44,361 bases of DNA from a virus, in IMG/VR virus record IMGVR_UViG_3300036985_003218, positions 1 to 44,361 of that record. One strand, 5' to 3'. The notes below the pieces were generated by a model. It was not told the DNA's origin. It did no database searches and saw nothing but the letters and a program-made list of their open reading frames with translations. The stretch's first letter is position 1. Each line of letters starts with the position of its first letter. Shown here piece by piece: positions 40,090 through 44,361 of this stretch. The position numbers and the translations under genes are program-made.

Positions 40090-40303
40090 ATGTTCCAGGC
40101 CCGACTTCGTCGTATAGGACATCTTCTTCTTTGTCTTCATTCTTGATCGCCAGGTGTATGGCAATAGCAGCTCGGACAACGAAGTCTTCAGGTAGTCCAT
40201 TCTTTAGGCAGTACTGTTTTAGTTTGCTTGCCAAGTCAATGCTGACCTTTGTTTTCAATGGAACATTGAATGGACCGCGATCATGGATGTTTCGTTTGAT
40301 CAT
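40088..40303 (-). CDS. Ribbon-helix-helix-like protein, 71 aa
   Basis: A short basic N-terminus (MIKRNIHDRGPFN) is followed by VPLKTKVSIDLASKLKQYCL and LPEDFVVRAAIAIHLAIKNE. This is a strand followed by two helices, as in Arc/CopG-like DNA-binding proteins. An acidic tail ends it (DKEEDVLYDEV). The start overlaps the stop of the SNase-like gene by ATGA. It may regulate its own operon. The fold is a guess from the pattern. Confidence 0.55.
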   Translation of the reverse strand: MIKRNIHDRGPFNVPLKTKVSIDLASKLKQYCLKNGLPEDFVVRAAIAIHLAIKNEDKEEDVLYDEVGPGT

Positions 40304-40659
40304 ATGCGTTTCCCTCCTTCGTAACCAACACCATGATTAGCCAAGATAATCTGCTGTGCCAAGTCTTCTCCAGCAGAGGAGATTGACCCCAGGATGCGTC
40401 CGTATTTGTCTTCCCGGTGATTCTTCACTATGACTATAATCTTCTCCTGTATAGCCGTTTTTTGGGCTATCCAGGCTAGTGTAAAGTCTTTAGCTGCGAC
40501 ACCTTCAGCGGTATTCTTTTCAGGACAGTTGACGTGTTCCATACGTACTTTAATGCCAGTCAAACTGACATTAAATCCCAGGTCTATATCACCCTTAAGT
40601 GTGTCTCCATCTACGACAAATACGTTACGTAGTACGTACTGATACAGCGTGGATTTCAT
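40300..40659 (-). CDS. Staphylococcal-nuclease-like protein, 119 aa
   Basis: The pattern of thermonuclease is visible: VVDGDTL (Asp17/Asp19), KVRMEHVNCPE with Arg39 and Glu47, and DKYGRILG with Arg88, matching SNase Asp19/21, Arg35, Glu43 and Arg87. The position of the calcium ligand Asp40 is held by Asn44, so activity could be changed. It is short compared with the secreted enzyme and has no signal peptide, so it would act in the cytoplasm, perhaps on host DNA or RNA. The start overlaps an open frame that lacks a start codon (40656-40757) by ATGA. Confidence 0.75.
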   Translation of the reverse strand: MKSTLYQYVLRNVFVVDGDTLKGDIDLGFNVSLTGIKVRMEHVNCPEKNTAEGVAAKDFTLAWIAQKTAIQEKIIVIVKNHREDKYGRILGSISSAGEDLAQQIILANHGVGYEGGKRI

Positions 40660-40757
40660 CTATGCCTGGCTGCTTTCTGTGCTACTGCTTTAGGTTGTCG
40701 GACATACTGTTTACCAGTCTTGTTTCCAGCTGCTTTTGCTTTGTTGCACTTTGCACT
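40656..40757 (-). other. Open frame without start codon, possible +1 frameshift product or broken gene
   Basis: A 33-codon frame encodes a basic, Cys-containing peptide (SAKCNKAKAAGNKTGKQ, then YVRQPKAVAQKAARHR). Its stop overlaps the SNase-like ATG as ATGA, like real genes in this phage, but no ATG, GTG or TTG lies in the frame after a preceding stop. It can be reached from the upstream gene by a +1 shift at its last codons (CGA TAG T). It may be a frameshift tail, a sequence error, or a remnant. Confidence 0.35.
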
Positions 40758-41250
40758 ATCGTTGCATTCTCATTTCTGATGGTGTAGGCAACTTACCTAT
40801 ACCAACACGTGGTGGCATTCCAGGCTTAATGTTTACTACGCCCATTGCTTTAGAAACAGGACCTTGTTTCTTTTCGTATTGCATTTGTGGGCTGGCACTG
40901 TACTGTGCCTGTGGATACATTGCATTAACTTCAGCTAGCTTCTTACGTCTGGCGTTATTTGCATTATTTGTATCAATACCGGCTTGTGCTTTTGCACGGT
41001 AATCTTCTTCAGAATAAGAGTTACCTACCATTTTGCCAATTCCAGCACGAACATAATCTTTTTCTCTAGCAGACATAGGCGCGCCGAGTTTTAATCGTTC
41101 ATTAATTCCTTTTTCACGAAAGGAAGAGCGACCCATAGGATCAGCAGTGCCTTGCTGCGTCAAACTTTGATTACGATAAGGAAAATCAATTTCATTTTCT
41201 GTAGGGTATCCAGAAATGCCATTCATTCCAACATCACGCCGCATTGCCAT
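40756..41250 (-). CDS. Unknown basic protein, 164 aa
   Basis: The protein (starting MAMRRDVGMNGISGYP) is rich in Arg, Lys, Gln, Gly and Met and has a helical middle (KGINERLKLGAPMSAREKDYV, then EEDYRAKAQAGIDTNN). GAGGTAATTGT lies before the ATG, and a TATAAT is ~20 nt upstream, so it probably starts a small operon with the SNase-like and RHH-like genes. No family was recognised. Its composition is like that of small structural or DNA-associated phage proteins. Confidence 0.55.
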   Translation of the reverse strand: MAMRRDVGMNGISGYPTENEIDFPYRNQSLTQQGTADPMGRSSFREKGINERLKLGAPMSAREKDYVRAGIGKMVGNSYSEEDYRAKAQAGIDTNNANNARRKKLAEVNAMYPQAQYSASPQMQYEKKQGPVSKAMGVVNIKPGMPPRVGIGKLPTPSEMRMQR

Positions 41251-41267
41251 ACAATTACCTCGTAGCC

Positions 41268-41273
41268 ATTATA
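41268..41273 (-). promoter_or_regulatory. -10 box (TATAAT) before the 164-residue gene
   Basis: TATAAT on the minus strand lies right after a T-run and ~20 nt before the ATG at 41250, with GAGGT between. It has no recognisable -35. It is supported mainly by the terminators just upstream, which imply a new start here. Confidence 0.4.
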
Positions 41274-41274
41274 A

Positions 41275-41304
41275 CAAAAAACACCCCGGTGCTTATTCAG
41301 GGTG
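41275..41304 (-). terminator. Weak hairpin terminator
   Basis: On the minus strand CACCC (41300-41304) pairs with GGGTG (41282-41286) across a 13-nt loop, followed by six or seven T. It would be a second, backup terminator after the one at 41374-41407. Confidence 0.35.
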
Positions 41305-41373
41305 GTTCATTTGGTTGTTGTTTTAACACTCACCGTTAGGTGGCGTAAATATTGTACATCGGACCCAGACAGC

Positions 41374-41407
41374 AAAAAGACCAGCGTGGCCGGCTGGTCT
41401 TTCTTTT
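41374..41407. terminator. Strong terminator after the Tad2-like operon
   Basis: The 10-bp stem AAAGACCAGC/GCTGGTCTTT (41376-41385 and 41393-41402) with a 7-nt loop has five T following on the minus strand and TTTCTTTT on the plus strand. It lies ~20 nt after the last gene of the leftward small-gene operon. Confidence 0.85.
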
Positions 41408-41424
41408 GCAGAGTCCAAAGTTAA

Positions 41425-41655
41425 CTAGGTTTTCTGGCCTTTCATTAACTGATCTTTCGATCCCTCTGATGTTATCGTGATTGTTACTTTTGCTCTATCA
41501 TCTTCATGCCAATCAATAACTTTTTCATGATGATCTCGATGCATAAACATCTCTGCGTTTCCTTTACTAGAAGCTGCATTGTGTAACTTTTTAGCAAAGG
41601 CTTTAGCAAAGGATTTAGCAAAGCCCATCGGGGGTAACTGGTGTTTCTTTTTCAT
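41425..41655 (-). CDS. Small basic/His-containing protein, 76 aa
   Basis: The start MKKKHQLPPMGFAKSFAKAF is preferred, since GGGAG lies ~8 nt upstream. It overlaps the preceding gene by 41 nt. The first 30 residues form a basic amphipathic helix (FAKSFAKAFAKKLH), followed by a His/Asp-rich part (HRDHHEKVIDWHEDD) and strands (AKVTITITS). A start at MGFAKS (41628) is possible. It is the last gene of the Tad2-like operon. Function unknown. The basic helix could bind membrane or nucleic acid. Confidence 0.5.
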   Translation of the reverse strand: MKKKHQLPPMGFAKSFAKAFAKKLHNAASSKGNAEMFMHRDHHEKVIDWHEDDRAKVTITITSEGSKDQLMKGQKT

Positions 41656-41848
41656 TCCACAACTCCCAATCATCTTGGAGTAACTCCCTAATGCCAATAG
41701 GTATTACCCCTTTCTTTTCAAATGACACATACAGGCTAACAGCAACGATGTCACCATCAAACAGCTTTGCATAGATCAAGGGCAACCATATTGACCGCCT
41801 TACGTTTTTGCCATCACGTAATGCTCGTAATGCTTCCATGCCTGTCAT
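41615..41848 (-). CDS. DUF2829/Tad2-like small protein C, 77 aa
   Basis: The ATG at 41848 overlaps the upstream stop as ATGA (start MTGMEALRALRDGKNVRRSI). The pattern A-x-x-x-L-x-x-GK-x-V-x-R-x-x-W (residues 6-21) with a C-terminal ELLQDDWELW (55-63) is that of DUF2829, the family of the Thoeris anti-defence protein Tad2, which binds the cyclic ADP-ribose-type signal. The length is near the family norm (~80-90). The central part is short, so ligand binding cannot be read off. The homology is my pattern judgement. Confidence 0.6.
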   Translation of the reverse strand: MTGMEALRALRDGKNVRRSIWLPLIYAKLFDGDIVAVSLYVSFEKKGVIPIGIRELLQDDWELWNEKETPVTPDGLC

Positions 41849-42243
41849 TCCACTGACTCCCAGGTAAGCACAACCCAATCCTTCGCCACCAGGTCCTCCA
41901 GGCTAAGATCGAGCGTGTACTCAATAATCTCGTAGTCATCGCCATGTTCCCCCTGACACCTATGCTTTATAAACCAAGACTCCTCGGTGTCATAGAAGTA
42001 ATAGAAGTGGTCTCCCCAAGCAATGCGCTTGAATGGCATACCAGCCTTAATCAACTTCATGCAGCTCGACAAAGATGAACGCTTGAGTTTCACTTCACCC
42101 TTACTGTGTGCATCCTTGATCCGATGGACATGACTAATACTGACATCAAACGTCCTGCCAATGTGTTCCAGGGTGAACCCATGACCAAGCATCTCACGAA
42201 TCCCATCTATCTGGGCTTCAGTCAACTTACGACGCCTATCCAT
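41845..42243 (-). CDS. HTH-DUF2829/Tad2-like fusion protein B, 132 aa
   Basis: Residues ~6-43 form a helix-turn-helix (KLTEAQIDGIREMLGHGFTL, then IGRTFDVSISHVHRI), as in resolvase-type or Trp-repressor-like folds. Residues ~59-127 repeat the Tad2-like pattern: CMKLIKAGMPFKRIAW (61-76) and LSLEDLVAKDWVVL (113-126). The start at 42243 overlaps the preceding gene by 8 nt. A GTG at 42252 would be an alternative. Joining a DNA-binding domain to a Tad2-like domain suggests a regulator that senses a nucleotide, or an HTH borrowed for another role. This is inference. Confidence 0.6.
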   Translation of the reverse strand: MDRRRKLTEAQIDGIREMLGHGFTLEHIGRTFDVSISHVHRIKDAHSKGEVKLKRSSLSSCMKLIKAGMPFKRIAWGDHFYYFYDTEESWFIKHRCQGEHGDDYEIIEYTLDLSLEDLVAKDWVVLTWESVE

Positions 42244-42445
42244 GCTTATCACGCAAGTACGTTCTCAGGAACGTATGACCATCGTGGTCGTTGCACCAAA
42301 TCTCAGCACTAACCTTCTTACTGTAGGACTTGATCTTATACCCATCCTGGTCAAACACATCGTACTCAACAGAGTCACGGCGCACCTTGTCAGAGCTGCG
42401 CTCTCGTTGCCTCTGCTCCTCTGTCCAATTACTTCTTTTCGTCAT
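42236..42445 (-). CDS. Small charged protein, 69 aa, unknown
   Basis: The start MTKRSNWTEEQRQRERSSDK is chosen because GGAG lies 5 nt upstream, and it overlaps the previous gene by 17 nt. The N-terminal half is strongly charged and helical. The rest (VEYDVFDQDGYKIKSYSKKV, then AEIWCNDHDG) is beta/alpha in character, resembling a small protein-interaction fold. It is translated with the Tad2-like genes. No family was recognised. Confidence 0.55.
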   Translation of the reverse strand: MTKRSNWTEEQRQRERSSDKVRRDSVEYDVFDQDGYKIKSYSKKVSAEIWCNDHDGHTFLRTYLRDKHG

Positions 42446-42686
42446 CTTCACTCCAATGGATAACATCCTCACGCACTGGATCAAACTCACCAAGCACCCA
42501 CTCAGGAGCGCAGAAACTCTCACCAGGGAGGTTTAACTGCTCCAGGTGATGCTTCTCCCCACCACATACCATCTCGTACACTTCAAACAACTCCGAATAC
42601 CGCAAGTATTCGTTGTCCTGCCAGTACGCGAGACGCACCGGCTTACCAATCATCAAATGCCGCAAAGCCTTGTCAATCGTAACCAT
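42429..42686 (-). CDS. DUF2829/Tad2-like small protein A, 85 aa
   Basis: The first gene of the leftward operon starts MVTIDKALRHLMIGKPVRLA with a strong GGAGGT six bases upstream. The head pattern AL..L..GK.VR...W (residues 7-22) matches the two neighbours and DUF2829, but the C-terminal DW motif is replaced by EDVIHWSEDD, so membership is weaker. The middle (YSELFEVYEMVCGGEKHHL) is specific to this protein. It may be a divergent Tad2-like or another W-motif protein. Confidence 0.45.
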   Translation of the reverse strand: MVTIDKALRHLMIGKPVRLAYWQDNEYLRYSELFEVYEMVCGGEKHHLEQLNLPGESFCAPEWVLGEFDPVREDVIHWSEDDEKK

Positions 42687-42698
42687 AATGTTACCTCC

Positions 42699-42710
42699 CA
42701 CGCAAGTATA
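42699..42710 (-). promoter_or_regulatory. Promoter-like box (TATACTTGCGTG) of the small-gene operon
   Basis: The minus-strand TATACT (42705-42710) followed by TGCGTG lies 12 nt before the ATG at 42686, with GGAGGT between. It is the best match to the shared box and is placed at the head of the five-gene leftward operon. A -35 is not seen. Confidence 0.55.
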
Positions 42711-43233
42711 CCTCTATTTTTGGGGAGTGGTGTGATTTCTACAGTTGGAGAAGTAGAGGATAAGGAGATGTTCTGTAGGCGTTGGGGGGAATAACGTATA
42801 TATATGGGGGTGGGGGCTGCCATACCCCCCACACGCACACAAAAGGAAGAGGAAGTAGGGAGGAGGCACGCACGTACACAAGACGAAGGAGGGAGGCGAA
42901 GCCGACCAACGGCTCTCGGCCTGAGCGAAGCGAAGGACGACCAGGACGAAGTCAGAAGGGACACAAGGATTCACAACCTGGCAGTCTTAAAGCCGTAGGC
43001 TACAACGACTGAGCGAATGCGAAGTCGGTTAAAACCCGACCCCTCCCCCGGCGAAATTCAGACTGTGTAGCTGCGTGTCGTTACAAATCGCGCTTATATA
43101 CCCCGCTAGTAAATACAGCCCTGATCCAGTCGGAAAAAATAACTGAAAATATATGTCAGACTCGGCAGGAAATACCTGATCTGCTGTTGAACCTATAGAC
43201 GTTGGAATCGTTTCAACGCTTGTGACCTAGTGC
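42711..43233. other. Non-coding divergent region with G-runs, purine-rich tract and inverted repeats
   Basis: No convincing gene is seen in this ~520-bp stretch. It holds runs of six, five and five G (42785-42790 and ~42807-42817) followed by a C-run, giving a possible GGGGGT/ACCCCC hairpin. A purine-rich tract follows (42841-42866 and on to 42900). A GCCGA/TCGGC inverted repeat lies at 42901-42920, two near copies of CTGAGCGAA-GCGAAG at 42921-42935 and 43009-43024, and a GTCGG/CCGAC inverted repeat at 43024-43040. It is AT-richer toward 43110-43160. It lies between leftward and rightward operons, so it may contain regulatory sites, an origin or a genome-end structure. Confidence 0.5.
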
Positions 43234-43247
43234 GGAGTATATACGTT

Positions 43248-43724
43248 ATGTCTATAGATATTGTTGTGCGCGTGTCCCGGTTGGTTCCGGTTACACCTGA
43301 TCTAAAGGTGAAGGCTACCGATTATGGGCTTGTGGAGTTGGAAGAAATCGCCGGGTTGGTTTGCCGGGCTTGTGAAGCTGTAACCAAGACATCCGCGCCT
43401 GATTTCATCCGCTGTATGGATGCATCGGACATCCTTCAAATGATTTACGATAATAACAACTTGACCCTTGATGGTGATAAAGGGTGCGGGGCTTTGTACG
43501 AAATCGAAACTATTCTGGATGAAATCGATGAGTGGTTCACTGATCCATTGAACCTAGATAATGCTGTGGAGGGGACCTCGTTTGAAGCTCTCGGCAAAAA
43601 TATGTCAGATCAGGGCATTAGCGCAAATCAGGCGCAATGGATGTTGCATGATGCAGTTCACTACATCCGTACAAATATGGATTATGTCGATCAACCCTTA
43701 GTCTTAGTTGATACTGCTGTTTAG
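43248..43724 (+). CDS. Unknown protein, 158 aa
   Basis: The start ATG 43248 (MSIDIVVRVSRLVPVTPDLK) has GGAG ten bases upstream. A GTG at 43230 is an alternative. The protein is acidic and helical (ELEEIAGLVCRACEAVTKTS, EIETILDEIDEWF, then QAQWMLHDAVHYIRTNMDYV). Its codon use and base composition look different from the leftward genes. The last codons and stop form a perfect 6-bp hairpin. It is the first of three rightward genes, an early-type layout. No family was recognised. Confidence 0.6.
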   Translation: MSIDIVVRVSRLVPVTPDLKVKATDYGLVELEEIAGLVCRACEAVTKTSAPDFIRCMDASDILQMIYDNNNLTLDGDKGCGALYEIETILDEIDEWFTDPLNLDNAVEGTSFEALGKNMSDQGISANQAQWMLHDAVHYIRTNMDYVDQPLVLVDTAV

Positions 43725-43759
43725 CAGTCGGGAATCTGCCGGGGTGAAATATCCCCGGC
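43713..43759 (+). other. Two successive intergenic hairpins
   Basis: ACTGCT/AGCAGT (43713-43718 and 43723-43728, loop GTTT, containing the TAG stop) is followed by GCCGGGG/CCCCGGC (43738-43744 and 43753-43759, 8-nt loop). Only TTCTAAAGG follows, so a classic terminator is doubtful. They may protect or process the mRNA between the two genes. Confidence 0.55.
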
Positions 43760-43777
43760 TTCTAAAGGAAATACGAT

Positions 43778-44011
43778 ATGAAAAATGTTCTCGCTGTTCT
43801 CGGAGTCGTTATGCTGTTGGTAGGCTTTGCCCTTTCATCAGCTCTATTCGTTTACATTGCTGTGTTTTGGTTCCGGGCGGATTTGTTTCAAGTGTTCGTA
43901 TTGTTGGTGCTGGGCCTGATGTCTTACGGCTGTTGGAATACGTTGGGTTGGTGGTGTGCTGTCAATACCTCAGCTAATACTTGCTTGCGGGATCTGGAGG
44001 GGAATAAGTAA
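43778..44011 (+). CDS. Small membrane protein, 77 aa
   Basis: Two long hydrophobic segments (about residues 3-32 and 37-57: MKNVLAVLGVVMLLVGFALS, and VFVLLVLGLMSYGCW) cover most of the protein, with a short charged tail (TCLRDLEGNK). AAAGGAAATACGAT precedes the ATG. The gene lies directly before the zinc-ribbon gene with no gap. It is an inner-membrane protein of unknown role, which may act in host takeover or superinfection control, though nothing in the sequence shows this. Confidence 0.6.
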   Translation: MKNVLAVLGVVMLLVGFALSSALFVYIAVFWFRADLFQVFVLLVLGLMSYGCWNTLGWWCAVNTSANTCLRDLEGNK

Positions 44012-44361
44012 ATGGAACGCAAACCCTACAAATCTATCATCATGCGCAAGGCGCGGGTATTCAAGCTTGATCTGCAGATCCAAGGCAATATGCCGGGATA
44101 CTGGTATACGCTCTATTTGACCGATGACGTCAAGCCGGGTAAAGCGGGATACCAGATACATTCCGGGGATAGCGTCTCCACCTTGGCGTTCTTGAAGGGT
44201 TGGGGCTATTGCAAGGATTACGCATTCCCTACCATGCCGGAATACCCTACGGGCGGAATGTGTCCGGAATGTACCTGTGATCAACAGCGCGAGTCCTTTA
44301 GTCGGGGTGATAGTTGCACCTCGTGCGGATGGCGGCCAGCTTGCCCGCTCTGCGATACTGA
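44012..44361 (+). CDS. Zinc-ribbon-like protein, cut by window edge
   Basis: The frame starts MERKPYKSIIMRKARVFKLD directly after the upstream stop (TAA ATG) and is open for 116 codons to the window end. A beta-rich first part (YWYTLYLTDDVKPGKAGYQI) is followed by Cys pairs: MCPEC, SCTSCGW and ACPLC (residues ~85-114), a double zinc-ribbon pattern. It may be a small nucleic-acid-binding or adaptor protein. The end is not visible, so the family remains open. Confidence 0.55.
   Translation, partial: MERKPYKSIIMRKARVFKLDLQIQGNMPGYWYTLYLTDDVKPGKAGYQIHSGDSVSTLAFLKGWGYCKDYAFPTMPEYPTGGMCPECTCDQQRESFSRGDSCTSCGWRPACPLCDT

Noticed and set aside
42785-42826. G-quadruplex
   Set aside because: Only three clear G-runs are seen within range. 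A fourth would need splitting of the longest run, so a plain GGGGGT/ACCCCC hairpin is equally likely.
42653-43012. Overlapping long frames on both strands in the G-rich/purine-rich region
   Set aside because: They encode low-complexity Arg/Gly/Ser or Pro/Ser-rich peptides, lack ribosome sites, and follow from the biased base composition rather than protein coding.
1-44361. Integrase, transposase, tRNA genes or replication enzymes
   Set aside because: None could be recognised by eye on either strand. A tRNA could be missed without a covariance search.

Overview
This window is most simply read as part of the genome of a tailed, podovirus-like bacteriophage, or of a prophage of that kind. A complete virion gene set lies on the minus strand: terminase subunits, a large portal, a scaffold, a major capsid protein, two decoration-like proteins, two head-tail connectors, a nozzle/needle-like protein, two beta-helix tail spikes and very large internal virion proteins, with no tape measure or tail sheath. 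No DNA polymerase, helicase, RNA polymerase or integrase is seen. Coding sequences run off both edges, so the replication genes probably lie outside. The host cannot be named from the sequence. Shine-Dalgarno sites of the AGGAGG type and TATAAT-like -10 boxes point to a bacterium, and a few starts look leaderless.

Layout: 1-597 is the N-terminal part of an endolysin (CHAP-like). 599-9127 encodes a 2842-residue polyvalent protein with an HExxH metallopeptidase motif and a complete cytosine-C5 DNA methyltransferase domain. 9159-12322 holds two internal-virion-like proteins. 12322-17686 holds the nozzle-like protein and small fibre-like proteins. 17697-22268 is a three-gene tail-spike cassette present twice in tandem. 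22268-23025 holds small membrane proteins (holin/lysis candidates). 23025-32964 is the head module (connectors, decoration pair, capsid, scaffold, portal, terminase). 33018-35989 holds a repetitive, probably disordered 782-residue protein and three small basic proteins.

From 36001 the layout changes. A divergent promoter region with a shared palindromic -10 faces a rightward operon (Cys-rich protein, LuxR-type HTH, stand-alone cytosine methyltransferase, DUF3310 protein). It ends at a hairpin terminator that also serves the convergent ssb gene. A divergent pair then gives ssb and its upstream neighbour to the left and thyX to the right. After that come leftward genes for a ribbon-helix-helix-like protein, an SNase-like nuclease and an unknown protein. 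At 41425-42686 there is a compact leftward operon of five overlapping small genes, of which up to three resemble the DUF2829/Tad2 family (Thoeris anti-defence), one of them fused to an HTH. A non-coding stretch of about 540 bp follows, and then a rightward set of three genes that runs off the right edge.

The genes fit a phage that modifies DNA by two separate cytosine methyltransferases, one expressed in the cell and one built into a giant protein likely to be packaged and injected. It also appears to carry small counter-defence proteins in an early-type operon. Late genes are tightly coupled: at least eleven junctions have the stop and start fused as TAATG.
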